Assembly (NCBI GenBank): GCA_028280325.1
Contig: JANQLZ010000090.1
Location: 1 to 64,000 of the forward strand
Source: Bacillota bacterium
GTDB lineage: Bacteria; Bacillota; UBA994; PWPR01
Direction: 5' to 3'
Length of the DNA: 64,000 nucleotides
The translations under genes and the position numbers were made by a program. Numbering within the stretch: position 1 is the stretch's first letter; each line of letters starts with the position of its first letter. The notes under the pieces are model-generated. The model saw only the letters and a program-made list of their open reading frames with translations, made no database searches and had not been told where the DNA came from. Positions 51,519 through 61,298 of the stretch are shown one piece after another.

Positions 51519-51628
51519 CAACTTTCGTGCTGTTTTTTTAGGTAGCAACTTTCACAAGACCTAAAAAGTTTTTCGTTTTGTGAAAGGATCTGAAGTATTG
51601 CTACTATTTTAATCTGGTGCGAAAGTTG
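51519..51628. other. Nested inverted repeat in the frr-uppS gap
   Basis: Three concentric perfect arm pairs: CAACTTTCG (51519-51527) with CGAAAGTTG (51620-51628), GTAGCAA (51542-51548) with TTGCTAC (51598-51604), and CTTTCACAA (51549-51557) with TTGTGAAAG (51578-51586). The whole is 110 bp. No T-box motif (AGGGTGGNACCGCG) or other known leader signature is visible. It may be a decayed small mobile element or a structured RNA. Confidence 0.6.
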
Positions 51629-51684
51629 AGTTATTAATAAAACATTATATCTTCTATCGGAAGTGACATACGGAGAGAATATAA

Positions 51685-52377
51685 ATGAAAAAAATCCCAA
51701 GACATATAGCAATAATTATGGATGGAAACGGCAGATGGGCTAAAAGAAGAAATCGTCCAAGGACTTATGGGCATCAAATTGGTGCTGAAAACATTTTTAC
51801 AATTGCCAAGCATTGTGATCAGCTGGGAATAGAATATTTAACGGTTTTTGCGTTTTCTACTGAGAACTGGAATCGTCCACAGGGCGAAGTTAATTTCTTG
51901 GTAAAGGAATTGCCGTTCTTAATATACAACAAGTTCAGGTCGAAGCTAAAAGATCATGATATGAAATTTCAGCTTTGTGGACGGAGCGAGGGGGTACCAC
52001 TTAAATCTATGGAACTGCTTAGGGAACTTGAAGCAGACTCCAGCGATAATAAAGGGCTAAAAATTGTATTTGCTTTTAATTACGGCGGCAAGGCAGAAAT
52101 AGTAGACGCCTGCAAGAAAATTGTCCAGGAAAACTCAACATTAGAGCATCTTAACGAAGACAGTTTTCGGGAATACCTGTATCTTCCAGAGGTCCCGGAT
52201 GTAGATCTGTTAGTACGAGCGGGAGATGAGCGACGGGTGTCCAATTTCCTGTTATGGCAGGTTTCTTATGCAGAGATCTATTTTACTGATAAATTCTGGC
52301 CTGATTTTAAAGAAGACGATATTGATAAGGCCATAGAATTTTACAATAGCAGAAAACGTAGATTTGGAAAGGTATAG
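51685..52377 (+). CDS. uppS: Undecaprenyl diphosphate synthase
   Basis: UppS builds the C55 lipid carrier for cell-wall synthesis by adding isopentenyl units to farnesyl diphosphate. The 230 residues have the catalytic Asp in IAIIMDGNGRWAKRRNRPR, FAFSTENWNRP, FAFNYGGKAEI and the C-terminal GDERRVSNFLLWQVSYAEIY. The usual RTSGE reads RAGDERR here, a small change. RBS CGGAGAG. It begins the uppS-cdsA-dxr-rseP-ispG lipid cluster. Confidence 0.95.
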   Translation: MKKIPRHIAIIMDGNGRWAKRRNRPRTYGHQIGAENIFTIAKHCDQLGIEYLTVFAFSTENWNRPQGEVNFLVKELPFLIYNKFRSKLKDHDMKFQLCGRSEGVPLKSMELLRELEADSSDNKGLKIVFAFNYGGKAEIVDACKKIVQENSTLEHLNEDSFREYLYLPEVPDVDLLVRAGDERRVSNFLLWQVSYAEIYFTDKFWPDFKEDDIDKAIEFYNSRKRRFGKV

Positions 52378-52379
52378 TT

Positions 52380-53156
52380 ATGAGAAAGAGGATTATAAGC
52401 TCAATCATAGCTGCTCCGGTATTAATATATGTAGTGATCAAAGGTGGCCTGGTGCTTGCTCTGGCTTGGTACATAACTATTGCTATTTCTTTGTTTGAAT
52501 TAAATCGGATGGTTTTGGGCAAATTTGATGTCCGGGTCTATTTTCCTTCTATATTATTTTTAACTGCCCTTTTCTTGAACAATATCTACAGCTACGGTTA
52601 TGCTGAAGTCATTGTTTCATTTTACATATTAATAATGTTTATCGTCAATATCATAGTTGTCCGATATTACAGCCTCAGCAAGATCAGCCTGGCTACTATC
52701 GGATCTCTCTACATTGTCCATTTGGCAAATTATCTGATAAATTTAGCACAAGTAAACTTTTCTGTTTTAATCGTCAGTTTTGTGGTGGCCTGGTCTTACG
52801 ATGCTTTTGCCTTTTTTTCCGGCGTGAAATGGGGTAGAATAAGACCGTGGCCAGAATTAAGCCCCAAGAAGTCAGTAGAAGGGGTAATTGGTGGAGCGAT
52901 TGGTTGTTTATTTATTACTTTAATTTTTGCAGCATTTAACAATTGGGATTTAGGTATAGTGGCTGTTTATACTATCATAGGGATAGTCTTGGCTCAGAGT
53001 GGCGATTTGATTGAGTCATCAATCAAGAGATTCTGTGATGTAAAAGACTCCGGGAACATATTGCCGGGGCACGGAGGCATTCTGGACAGATTTGACAGTG
53101 TGCTGCCGGTCCTGCCTTTAACCTATATCGTGTTCATTGTGTTAAAACTTCAGTGA
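52380..53156 (+). CDS. cdsA: Phosphatidate cytidylyltransferase
   Basis: CdsA makes CDP-diacylglycerol from phosphatidic acid and CTP, the branch point of phospholipid synthesis. The 258 residues contain about seven membrane helices. The family signature near the end has LSPKKSVEGVIGGAIG and KDSGNILPGHGGILDRFDS. It starts 2 bp after uppS and ends at the dxr RBS. Confidence 0.95.
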   Translation: MRKRIISSIIAAPVLIYVVIKGGLVLALAWYITIAISLFELNRMVLGKFDVRVYFPSILFLTALFLNNIYSYGYAEVIVSFYILIMFIVNIIVVRYYSLSKISLATIGSLYIVHLANYLINLAQVNFSVLIVSFVVAWSYDAFAFFSGVKWGRIRPWPELSPKKSVEGVIGGAIGCLFITLIFAAFNNWDLGIVAVYTIIGIVLAQSGDLIESSIKRFCDVKDSGNILPGHGGILDRFDSVLPVLPLTYIVFIVLKLQ

Positions 53157-53164
53157 GGAGTACT

Positions 53165-54310
53165 ATGAGAAAAAAGATTGCCATATTAGGAAGTACGGGT
53201 TCAATCGGTACCCAGACCATAAAAATTATTAAAGAATTTGCAGATGATTTGGAGCTGGTAGGAATTACTGCTTATCAAAATCATAAGCTGCTCAGTCAGC
53301 AGGTTCAAGAATTCAGTCCCAAATTTGCGGGTATAAAAGACAGGGAGCATGCCGGTCGAATCAGGGATTTAGGCTCTGGTACAAGAGTGTTTTACGGCGA
53401 TAACTATATTGAAGAATTTATTGACCAGTGCGAATGTGATATCTTTGTCAACTCGATAAGCGGCATATATGGCTTGAAGGCCACCCATCAAATATTGTTG
53501 TCAGGAAAAGATATTGCCCTGGCCAACAAGGAATCAATAGTCAGTGCCGGAGAGCTGTTAAAATCTGTGGCAAAGAGAACCGGGAGCAGAATTTTGCCCA
53601 TTGACAGTGAGCACTCAGCAATCTGGCAGTGTTTACAGGGGGAAGATCATGATCACGTTGAGAGGCTCATTTTAACAGCATCAGGAGGGCCTTTTTTTGG
53701 TTTTACCAGAAAACAATTGGAGCAGATAACGCCCAAAGAGGCTTTGAAACATCCGACCTGGAAAATGGGCAGCAAAATCTCTATAGATTCAGCTACTTTA
53801 ATGAATAAGGGGCTGGAAGTAATTGAAGCTTCTGTACTTTTTGATATACCGATGAATAAAATCGATGTGCTGGTTCATCCCCAAAGTATTGTTCATTCTT
53901 TAGTAGAGTATCAGGATGGCGCTCTGATAGCTCAGCTCGGAGTACCGGATATGGGACAGCCAATTCAATACGCCTTATTCAATAAGCAGCGAAAAAAAAC
54001 TGCCAGAACCAGCCTGGAATTAGCTAAAATAAATAAATTGACTTTTTTTGAACCGGATCAAAGTACTTTTAAATGTTTGAGCTTAGCCTATCAGGCTGGC
54101 AGGGCCGGTGGAGTCTGGCCAGCGGTGCTGAACGCAGCTAATCAGGTTGCTGTTGACCGGTTTTTAAAAGGCGAAATAAAATTCTTGCAAATTCCTGAAT
54201 TAATATCTATAGTAATGTCTATCCACAGCAATACTAGCATTAATGATATTGATGAGATAATTCAATATCAGAACTTGGCAAAAAGGACAGCGCTTAATGT
54301 TAAGCTGTAG
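53165..54310 (+). CDS. dxr: 1-deoxy-D-xylulose 5-phosphate reductoisomerase
   Basis: Dxr makes 2-C-methylerythritol 4-phosphate with NADPH, the committed step of the MEP isoprenoid pathway. The 381 residues have the NADPH motif ILGSTGSIGTQT, LANKESIVSAGELL, the metal and substrate loop LPIDSEHSAIWQCLQG, and DSATLMNKGLEVIEA. ATG 53165 has GAGGAG upstream and is preferred to GTG 53153, which overlaps the cdsA stop. Confidence 0.96.
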   Translation: MRKKIAILGSTGSIGTQTIKIIKEFADDLELVGITAYQNHKLLSQQVQEFSPKFAGIKDREHAGRIRDLGSGTRVFYGDNYIEEFIDQCECDIFVNSISGIYGLKATHQILLSGKDIALANKESIVSAGELLKSVAKRTGSRILPIDSEHSAIWQCLQGEDHDHVERLILTASGGPFFGFTRKQLEQITPKEALKHPTWKMGSKISIDSATLMNKGLEVIEASVLFDIPMNKIDVLVHPQSIVHSLVEYQDGALIAQLGVPDMGQPIQYALFNKQRKKTARTSLELAKINKLTFFEPDQSTFKCLSLAYQAGRAGGVWPAVLNAANQVAVDRFLKGEIKFLQIPELISIVMSIHSNTSINDIDEIIQYQNLAKRTALNVKL

Positions 54311-54324
54311 TTTGGAGGTAAATA

Positions 54325-55341
54325 GTGTTAACGACTATTATATTGACTTTAATCGTCTTAGGCATAATGATACTGTTTCACGAAGTTGGACATTTCGTAG
54401 CAGCTAAGTTATCGGATGTCCATGTATATGAGTTTGCCCTGGGCATGGGACCAAAACTGATCTCAACAACCAGAGGGGAGACTACTTACAGTTTAAGGAT
54501 GATACCAATAGGTGGCTTTGTGCGGATGGCTGGAGAAGATCCTGAAGATGGAGAAGACCCTCGAGGCTTAAATAAAAAAAGCTATTTGGCCAGGTTAATA
54601 ATCTCTTTTGCGGGAGCTTTTATGAACTTTGTACTGGCCGTTTTACTGTTTTCAGTTATTATCTTTTTTCAGGGGGTTCCAGATCAAACGGCGGTGATAG
54701 GGGAGATATTTCCGGACACCCCAGCTGCAGAAATCGGATTGCAGACTGGAGACAGGTTTGTAGAGATCAACGGTGTAGCGATTACCGGCTGGAGTGATAT
54801 CACTGCTCAGATAAAATCGCGACCGAATCAGAGTATTACCATTACGATAGATCGTCAGGGAGAACAGCAGAGTTTTGAAGTAGTTACCAAACAGGATGAG
54901 CTCAGCAAGGATGGCTATATTGGGATCGGGCCGGTTTTAAAGCGGGGTTCGATATTTCAGGCAGTTGGCAGCGGTATAAGGCAAACGCTGCTGATGATTC
55001 AAATGATTATCATGGCCTTTGTGTCGATTATCACTGGCCAGACAGGTGCCCAGGGTGCCGGGCCATTAGGTATTGCCCAAATGGTGGGAGAGGTGTCCAA
55101 AACAGGTGTTTTAAACACCCTGTCTTTTACCGCTATGTTAAGCATTAATGTCGGTATATTCAACCTGCTTCCTGTACCTCCATTGGACGGTAGCAGAATA
55201 CTGCTGATATTGATTGAAGCTGTGCGTGGCAAACCCATTGATCCTAAAAAAGAGAATCTAATATTCTTCATCGGCTTTGCTTTACTGATTATGTTTGCAG
55301 TTTTTGTCACTTATCAAGACATATTGCGTCTGGGATTTTAA
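54325..55341 (+). CDS. rseP: Site-2 protease RseP
   Basis: RseP is an intramembrane zinc protease that cleaves anti-sigma factors and remnant signal peptides. The 338 residues carry the HExxH motif in ILFHEVGHFVAAKLSD within the first helix. A PDZ domain follows (GEIFPDTPAAEIGLQTGDRF), then the third zinc ligand region NLLPVPPLDGSRIL. GTG 54325 has RBS TTGGAGG. The position between dxr and ispG is conserved. Confidence 0.95.
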   Translation: MLTTIILTLIVLGIMILFHEVGHFVAAKLSDVHVYEFALGMGPKLISTTRGETTYSLRMIPIGGFVRMAGEDPEDGEDPRGLNKKSYLARLIISFAGAFMNFVLAVLLFSVIIFFQGVPDQTAVIGEIFPDTPAAEIGLQTGDRFVEINGVAITGWSDITAQIKSRPNQSITITIDRQGEQQSFEVVTKQDELSKDGYIGIGPVLKRGSIFQAVGSGIRQTLLMIQMIIMAFVSIITGQTGAQGAGPLGIAQMVGEVSKTGVLNTLSFTAMLSINVGIFNLLPVPPLDGSRILLILIEAVRGKPIDPKKENLIFFIGFALLIMFAVFVTYQDILRLGF

Positions 55342-55359
55342 ATATCAGGGAGAAAAATA

Positions 55360-56421
55360 ATGTATAAAAAAACACGTGAGGTAAGAGTTGGTTCAGTATG
55401 TATCGGCGGTGACAGTCGGGTTAGTATTCAGTCAATGACCAGTACTAAGACCACAGATATTGAAAAAACTGTTAACCAGATTAAACAGCTCTATACTGCT
55501 GGAGCTGATTTAGTCAGGGTTGCCGTGCCCAGTCCAGCAGCGTTAGACGCCTTCAGCGCCATTAGAAAGCAAATATCCAAACCCTTAATAGCAGACATTC
55601 ATTTTGACTATAAACTGGCTTTGGGCGCTTTGCGGCAGGGTGCTGATAAAGTAAGAATAAATCCCGGAAATATTAAAGACTGGTCTAAGGTTAAACTGAT
55701 AATTGATGAAGCCCAAAAAAGCCAAGCAGCGATTAGGATTGGTGTCAACAGCGGTTCATTGGAGTCGGGTTTAAAGCGTAAATATGGTGGGCCAACGATC
55801 GAAGCACTTGTGGAATCTGCTATTAACCATAACAATATGTTTTTGGATTATGGTTTTGATAATTTTGTGGTATCAATTAAATCGTCTCGGGTTAAAACGA
55901 CGATTGCTGCCAACAGGCTATTTGCTCAGGCGTCGGATACCCCGCTTCACCTGGGGGTTACCGAAGCAGGCACTCCCAACTTGGGAGAGGTTAAGGCAGC
56001 GATTGGAATAGGATCATTACTTAATGATGGAATAGGCGATACCTTTAGAGTAACATTAACCGCAGATCCTGTTGTTGAGGTCGCTTTGGCCTTGAAAATA
56101 TGCAAGGCACTGGGTTTAAGAAAAGAGGGGTTGGAAATTATTTCGTGCCCGACATGCGGCCGCACCCATTCAGACTTAATCAGCATTGTCAATGAGGTAG
56201 AGCAAAAAACAAAACATATCAAAACCCCCCTCACAGTCGCTATTATGGGCTGTGTTGTGAACGGGCCGGGGGAAGCTGAGGAAGCGGACTTGGGTTTAGC
56301 TCTGGGTAAAGGCCGAGCTGCATTATTCCGAAACGGAAAAGTGATTCGAACTATTGAGGAAGAGGATTATGTGCAAATTCTATTGCAGGAAATAGCCAAT
56401 ATGGCAGCAAAAAATAATTAA
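55360..56421 (+). CDS. ispG: 4-hydroxy-3-methylbut-2-enyl diphosphate synthase (IspG/GcpE)
   Basis: IspG is a [4Fe-4S] enzyme that carries out the penultimate MEP-pathway step. The 353 residues have IQSMTSTKTTDIEKTV, PLIADIHFDYKLAL, VRINPGNI, and the cluster ligands in ISCPTCGRTHSDL and IMGCVVNGPGEAEEAD. Together with dxr in this operon it shows that the organism uses the MEP pathway. A terminator follows. Confidence 0.96.
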   Translation: MYKKTREVRVGSVCIGGDSRVSIQSMTSTKTTDIEKTVNQIKQLYTAGADLVRVAVPSPAALDAFSAIRKQISKPLIADIHFDYKLALGALRQGADKVRINPGNIKDWSKVKLIIDEAQKSQAAIRIGVNSGSLESGLKRKYGGPTIEALVESAINHNNMFLDYGFDNFVVSIKSSRVKTTIAANRLFAQASDTPLHLGVTEAGTPNLGEVKAAIGIGSLLNDGIGDTFRVTLTADPVVEVALALKICKALGLRKEGLEIISCPTCGRTHSDLISIVNEVEQKTKHIKTPLTVAIMGCVVNGPGEAEEADLGLALGKGRAALFRNGKVIRTIEEEDYVQILLQEIANMAAKNN

Positions 56422-56477
56422 CTTGCATCCTAAGTAAGAATTTGTTAATATTAAGCTAGTTGATTATAGGTTTTGCG

Positions 56478-56515
56478 AAAGAGTGGGTCTGCCCACTCTT
56501 TTACTATTATTGTTT
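56478..56515 (+). terminator. Rho-independent terminator after ispG
   Basis: AAAGAGTGGG (56478-56487), loop TCTG, CCCACTCTTT (56492-56501), then a T-rich tail. Confidence 0.85.
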
Positions 56516-56578
56516 TAGTTGAGGTTGCGATTTACTTCGTTAATCTTCTAATTAATATATTGATAAGGTGGGTCCACT

Positions 56579-57043
56579 TTGAAACGCAAAGATCTCTTGA
56601 CTATGTTAACCAGTGAAGCTGAAAAACTAGCCCGAAAACACAATTTGGAATTATTTGATGTAGAAGTAGAGAGCAAAGGAGGAAGCACCGTATTGGCAGT
56701 GAAATTGACCAGTGATGATCAAATCAGTGTAGATGACTGCCATAAAGTTCACGTTGAACTGAGCGACTTTCTTGACAAAGAGGATCCGATACCGGAGAGT
56801 TATTTTTTGGAGGTTTCATCTCCGGGCTTAGATGCCAGCCTTAAATCAGATCTGGCGTTATCCAAGAGTATAGGCCAAGAGGTGTATGTAAAAACATATG
56901 CTGCTACAGATAAATGGCCCAAAACCTTAGTGGGCATCCTTAAATCCTATACTGAGGAAGAAGTGGAAATAGAGAGTGAACAAAAAATATACAATATAAG
57001 CAGAAAAATGATCTCGACGATCAGGTTGCATTTTCGGTTTTAG
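56579..57043 (+). CDS. rimP: Ribosome maturation factor RimP
   Basis: RimP is needed for 30S assembly. The 154 residues have an N-terminal alpha/beta domain (EAEKLARKHNLELFDVEVE, DDCHKVHVELSDFLDKED) with the family motif YFLEVSSPGLDASLKS, and a C-terminal SH3-like barrel. The start is TTG 56579 with RBS AAGGTGGG. It starts the rimP-nusA-rnpM-ylxQ-infB operon. Confidence 0.95.
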   Translation: MKRKDLLTMLTSEAEKLARKHNLELFDVEVESKGGSTVLAVKLTSDDQISVDDCHKVHVELSDFLDKEDPIPESYFLEVSSPGLDASLKSDLALSKSIGQEVYVKTYAATDKWPKTLVGILKSYTEEEVEIESEQKIYNISRKMISTIRLHFRF

Positions 57044-57054
57044 GGGGAGTAAAG

Positions 57055-58116
57055 TTGAACAAGGAATTTATTAAAGCTGTAAAAGATTTGGGGCAGGAAA
57101 AAGGTATTGACCAGGAGATTTTATTTGACGCAGTTGAAGCGGCGCTGAAAACGAGCTATAAGAACCAGCTGGGGAGTGCTGCCGATATTAAGGTCGATAT
57201 CAATCGTGAAACAGGCGAGGTTAAAGTGTATCGGCTTTATCAGGTTGTCGAAGAGATAACCTTCGAGAATACCCAAATGCTGTTAGAAGATGCCCTTGAG
57301 CACGACAGGCATGTTGAGACAGGAGATATCGTTGAGGTTTTAGTGACAACCAAAGAATTTGGGCGCAAGGCTGCTCAAAATGCCAAGCAAATGGTAGTAC
57401 AGCGTATCCGTGAAGCTGAAAGGAATGTTATCTACGATCGATATATCGACAAGACCGACGATATCGTAACGGCCTTGCTTCATCGCAGCGATGGTAAAAA
57501 CTATTATATAGATTTAGGCAATACTGAGGCTATTCTTCCGCCGGCTGAACAGGTTTCTGCTGAGAATTATCAGGTCGGAAGCAGAATAAAAGTGTTTGTG
57601 ACAGAGGTTCGCAAAACAAGCAAGGGACCGCAGATAGTGGTTTCACGTACTCATCCCGGGCTAATCAAAAGATTGTTTGAGATAGAGGTGCCGGAAATTT
57701 TTAACGGAGTAGTGGAGATAAAATCTATTGCCCGGGAAGCAGGCAGCAGAACCAAAATAGCTGTTTATGCCGGAGATAAAAATGTTGATCCGGTTGGGGC
57801 TTGTGTCGGCCCTAAGGGGATTAGGGTGCAAACGATTGTTCAGGAAATCAATGGTGAAAAAATAGATATAGTTGAATGGAGCGAAGACCCGGTTGTCTAC
57901 GTAAAAAATGCTCTTTGTCCTTCAAAGGTGTTAAATGTTACCGTTGAAGATGAAGAGGAGCATAAAGTTAAAGCTATAGTTCCTGATCATCAGCTATCCC
58001 TAGCCATTGGCAGGGAAGGTCAGAATGCCCGTTTGGCTGCACGACTGACCTCCTGGAAAATAGATATCAAGAGTGCTACACAAGCTGGCTTTATTGAAGA
58101 TAATGATCTGAGGTGA
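57055..58116 (+). CDS. nusA: Transcription termination/antitermination factor NusA
   Basis: NusA binds RNA polymerase and nascent RNA, and modulates pausing and termination. The 353 residues cover the N-terminal domain, an S1 domain (about 135-200) and two KH domains, with VDPVGACVGPKGIRVQTIV and LAIGREGQNARLAARLT. The acidic repeats of the E. coli form are absent, as usual for Firmicutes. The start is TTG 57055 with RBS GGGGGAG. Confidence 0.96.
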   Translation: MNKEFIKAVKDLGQEKGIDQEILFDAVEAALKTSYKNQLGSAADIKVDINRETGEVKVYRLYQVVEEITFENTQMLLEDALEHDRHVETGDIVEVLVTTKEFGRKAAQNAKQMVVQRIREAERNVIYDRYIDKTDDIVTALLHRSDGKNYYIDLGNTEAILPPAEQVSAENYQVGSRIKVFVTEVRKTSKGPQIVVSRTHPGLIKRLFEIEVPEIFNGVVEIKSIAREAGSRTKIAVYAGDKNVDPVGACVGPKGIRVQTIVQEINGEKIDIVEWSEDPVVYVKNALCPSKVLNVTVEDEEEHKVKAIVPDHQLSLAIGREGQNARLAARLTSWKIDIKSATQAGFIEDNDLR

Positions 58117-58121
58117 TAGAT

Positions 58122-58400
58122 TTGAAAAAAAAAAGAAAGATTCCTTTGCGGATGTGTGTATCCTGTCGTGAGATGCAGGACAAGAGATCTCTGGTAAGAA
58201 TAGTAAAAGCCCCAGAGGGCGATATCAGGGTAGATACAACCGGTAAAGCAAAAGGAAGAGGAGCCTATTTGTGCAGATCTATGGAATGCATCGAACAGGC
58301 TGAAAAAAGGAAAGCATTAAACAGAGCCTTTAATGTGGATATTCCTGACAGCATTTATGAGGAGTTACGTGAGCTTGCAGAAAAAAATATTAGAAAATAG
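58122..58400 (+). CDS. rnpM: RNase P modulator RnpM (YlxR)
   Basis: This 92-residue protein is the YlxR/RnpM family, which binds RNase P RNA and lowers its activity. Motifs: KIPLRMCVSCREMQDKRSLV, TGKAKGRGAYLC and KALNRAFNV. TTG 58122 is chosen because GAGGTGA lies at a good distance and the family N-terminus is short and basic (MKKKRKIPLR); GTG 58113 overlaps the nusA stop. Confidence 0.9.
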   Translation: MKKKRKIPLRMCVSCREMQDKRSLVRIVKAPEGDIRVDTTGKAKGRGAYLCRSMECIEQAEKRKALNRAFNVDIPDSIYEELRELAEKNIRK

Positions 58401-58722
58401 ATATTATAATTTTTTAGGGATTGCCAAAAGGGCTGGTAAAATTGTTGCAGGCCATGCCATTGTCGTGGAAAACATCAGCTCGGCAGCTTTAGTTATTCTG
58501 GCTGACAATGCTTCAGAAAGAACGAAGAGAAAAATTATAAAATTATGTCAGGATCAGCAGAAAGAACTTGTCTGCTATGGTAAAAGTGGAGATTATGCAC
58601 AGGCGCTGGGAAGTAAGGCCCCTGTTGTATTAGCTATATTGGATAAAAGTTTTAGTAATGCTTTAATGAATAAATTTGGTTTTGGAGTACTATTCGGAGG
58701 TGAACGTATTGGAGAAAGTTAG
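58375..58722 (+). CDS. ylxQ: YlxQ family L7Ae/L30e-like RNA-binding protein
   Basis: The protein belongs to the L7Ae/L30e fold and probably binds kink-turn RNA; its target is not known. Conserved parts are FLGIAKRAGKIVAGHAIVVE and ALVILADNASERTKRKII. TTG 58375 (115 residues) has GAGGAG upstream; GTG 58369 is an alternative. It overlaps rnpM at its start and infB at its end, so the three genes are coupled. Confidence 0.87.
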   Translation: MQKKILENRYYNFLGIAKRAGKIVAGHAIVVENISSAALVILADNASERTKRKIIKLCQDQQKELVCYGKSGDYAQALGSKAPVVLAILDKSFSNALMNKFGFGVLFGGERIGES

Positions 58723-61012
58723 AGTATATGAAATTGCAAAAGAATTAAATATCTCAAGCAAGAAATTAGTTGCAGCGTTAAAACAGGTTGGCATCAATGT
58801 AAGCAGTCACATGAGTACTTTGGAACCTGAGGTAACAAACCAGATTCGCGCTATGTTACTGGGACACGCAGAAGCGGCTAAAGAAAGCAAGCCAGTCAGA
58901 ACTGAAAAACAAGTTGCTGAAAAAAAACCAGCATCAAATAAAACAGAAAGCCAACAAGAAATGCAAAATATTAAAAAGCCGAGTAAAAAACAGCATGTTA
59001 AAGATACTGCAAGGCCAAAAAAGGAAGAAACAACAAAAGAGAAGCGCATTCTCAAGATGGATGCCAATGAAAATATGTATGAAGGTATTCCAAATGACCT
59101 GCAAAGCGATTACACCATTATCAAGCACAGCAAAAGTGTTGAAGAGGTTTGGGAAGATGAAATTTCCAAGGAGAAATTCAAGCCTTCACGCCGTAAAAAG
59201 AAGAAATCTAATAGAAGGCGTAAAGATGAGCAGCGGGAGAACAAAGAAAGAAGAGCAAAGTATATTGAGATTCCGGCCCTGATCACGGTGGGTGAATTGG
59301 CCAAACTGATGAGAGTCAGCCCTACTCAGCTTATCGGTAAACTGATGCAGCTGGGGATGATGGCCACTGTCAATCAGGCCATTGAATCAGACATCGCTAT
59401 GCTGGTTGGCGAGGAGTATGGTATAAAAGTAGTTCTGGAGCAGGATCGAACAGACTTTACTGTAGATATTCCCGATGATCCTTCGTTGATGGTAGAGCGA
59501 CCACCTATAGTGACAGTCATGGGACATGTTGATCATGGAAAGACCTCTTTATTGGATAGAATTCGCAACACCCGGGTTTTAGAAACCGAGTCTGGCGGTA
59601 TCACCCAGCATATTGGCGCTTACCAGACTGAGATCAACAACAAAAAAATCACCTTTTTAGATACACCGGGGCATGCCGCGTTTACGGCAATGCGGGCTCG
59701 CGGTGCGCAGGTGACTGACATAGTTATTTTGGTTGTTGCTGCAGATGATGGCATAATGCCTCAAACGATTGAAGCGATTAACCATTCCAAGGCAGCCCAG
59801 GTGCCAATTATAGTGGCCATCAATAAATGTGATAAACCGGATGCCAATCCCGAAAGGATCAAGCAGGAGCTTACCCAATATGAGCTGGTTCCTGAAGAAT
59901 GGGGCGGAAACACGATTTGTGTCAATATTTCAGCTTTAACAGGAGAAAATATCTCTGACCTGTTAGAGGCAGTGCTGTTGGTGGCCGAGATGGCCGAATT
60001 TAAAGCCAACCCGGATCGAATGGCCCGCGGTACAGTAATAGAATCGAGAATTGAAAAAGGGCAGGGGCGGGTAGCAACAATAATTGTTCAAACTGGAACC
60101 CTGAAAAAGGGCGAACCCTTTGTCATAGGCAACTACTACGGTAAAGTAAAAACCCTGACTAATGATAAAGGTCAAGTGATAAATGAAGCAGGTCCGTCAT
60201 CACCGGTATTAGTATCGGGTTTAGATGGGCTACCGGAGCCGGGAGACTTAATTGTCGGCTTTACCGATGAAAAAGAAGCACATACTGTTGCCAATGCCAG
60301 ATTAGAAGCAGCACGACAGCTGGAATTAAAATCTAAGAGTAATTCCAGATTGTCTCTGGAAGATCTCTTTGCCAAAATGAAGAATGAAAATGAGACCCAC
60401 ACTTTAAATATTATCATCAAGGCAGATGTTCAAGGCTCTTTCGAGGCGATCAAAGGTTCTATCGGTATCCTTAATGAAAAAGATACCAGAATAAAGTTTG
60501 AAGTAATCCATTCTGGTGTAGGTGCGATAAATGAAACTGATATTATGCTGGCTTCAGCATCACAGGCTTTTGTATTTGGATTTAATGTCAACACCGATTC
60601 AGAGGTGCGCAGATTCGCTGAAGAGAGCAGAGTTGAGATTCGTTTTTACTCGATTATATACAACCTGCTTGAGGATTTGGAGCAGCTGGGCAAGGGAATG
60701 CTGGAGCCGGAGTATGAAGAAATACTCGTAGGTTCGGCTAAGGTTAGAGCTATATTCAAGGTGCCAAGGATTGGTACAATTGCAGGTTGTTACGTGAACG
60801 AAGGGGTCATCAAGCGCAATGCCACGATACGGTTGTTCAGGCAGGGTGTAAAAATATACGAGGGCACAATTTCATCCTTAAAACGCTTTAAGGACGATGT
60901 TCGGGAGGTAACTGCCGGCTACGAATGTGGTATCGGCCTGGAAAGGTACAATGATCTCAAAGAAGAAGATGTCATTGAGGCCTATGAAATGAAAGAAAAA
61001 CCTGTCAAATAA
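58709..61012 (+). CDS. infB: Translation initiation factor IF-2
   Basis: IF-2 brings initiator tRNA to the 30S subunit and promotes subunit joining. The N-terminus [20 protein letters not shown] is the IF2_N module. A lysine-rich, low-complexity linker runs to about residue 185. A second IF2_N region follows, then the GTPase domain ([44 protein letters not shown]) and the C-terminal domains. TTG 58709 has RBS CGGAGGTG. The total of 767 residues is normal for Firmicutes. Confidence 0.96.
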   Translation: MEKVRVYEIAKELNISSKKLVAALKQVGINVSSHMSTLEPEVTNQIRAMLLGHAEAAKESKPVRTEKQVAEKKPASNKTESQQEMQNIKKPSKKQHVKDTARPKKEETTKEKRILKMDANENMYEGIPNDLQSDYTIIKHSKSVEEVWEDEISKEKFKPSRRKKKKSNRRRKDEQRENKERRAKYIEIPALITVGELAKLMRVSPTQLIGKLMQLGMMATVNQAIESDIAMLVGEEYGIKVVLEQDRTDFTVDIPDDPSLMVERPPIVTVMGHVDHGKTSLLDRIRNTRVLETESGGITQHIGAYQTEINNKKITFLDTPGHAAFTAMRARGAQVTDIVILVVAADDGIMPQTIEAINHSKAAQVPIIVAINKCDKPDANPERIKQELTQYELVPEEWGGNTICVNISALTGENISDLLEAVLLVAEMAEFKANPDRMARGTVIESRIEKGQGRVATIIVQTGTLKKGEPFVIGNYYGKVKTLTNDKGQVINEAGPSSPVLVSGLDGLPEPGDLIVGFTDEKEAHTVANARLEAARQLELKSKSNSRLSLEDLFAKMKNENETHTLNIIIKADVQGSFEAIKGSIGILNEKDTRIKFEVIHSGVGAINETDIMLASASQAFVFGFNVNTDSEVRRFAEESRVEIRFYSIIYNLLEDLEQLGKGMLEPEYEEILVGSAKVRAIFKVPRIGTIAGCYVNEGVIKRNATIRLFRQGVKIYEGTISSLKRFKDDVREVTAGYECGIGLERYNDLKEEDVIEAYEMKEKPVK

Positions 61013-61014
61013 CC

Positions 61015-61284
61015 ATGTATAAAATTGTGAAAATGAAAATGCTCTTGAGCGACTGCAGGTCATTAAAAGATAAAAGACAGATTCTTCAAAGCTTAATTGA
61101 CAGGTGTAAGAGGTTTAATGTGTCTATCGCCGAAACTGCAGCGCTTGATACATGGAATTTTTCAGAGATAACATTTGCAGTAGTCAGCAATAGTGAGAGC
61201 TATAATCAGAACATTGTAGACAAAGTTATAAATCAATTTGAGAATGACTTTCGGCTAACTATTGTAGATATTGAACTGCAGTAG
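61015..61284 (+). CDS. ylxP: DUF503 family protein YlxP
   Basis: The 89 residues match the DUF503/YlxP family: LLSDCRSLKDKRQILQSLID and RFNVSIAETAALDTWN. The small alpha/beta protein is always near infB and rbfA and probably has a role in ribosome assembly, which is not well defined. It starts 2 bp after infB with no separate RBS, so translation is probably coupled. Confidence 0.88.
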   Translation: MYKIVKMKMLLSDCRSLKDKRQILQSLIDRCKRFNVSIAETAALDTWNFSEITFAVVSNSESYNQNIVDKVINQFENDFRLTIVDIELQ

Positions 61285-61298
61285 CAAGGGGGCATAAC

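Noticed and set aside
51519-51628. T-box leader for the uppS operon
   Set aside because: The conserved T-box sequence and the antiterminator layout are absent, and uppS is not a typical T-box target.
58914-59282. 122-codon plus-strand frame inside infB
   Set aside because: A lysine-rich shadow of the low-complexity IF-2 linker.
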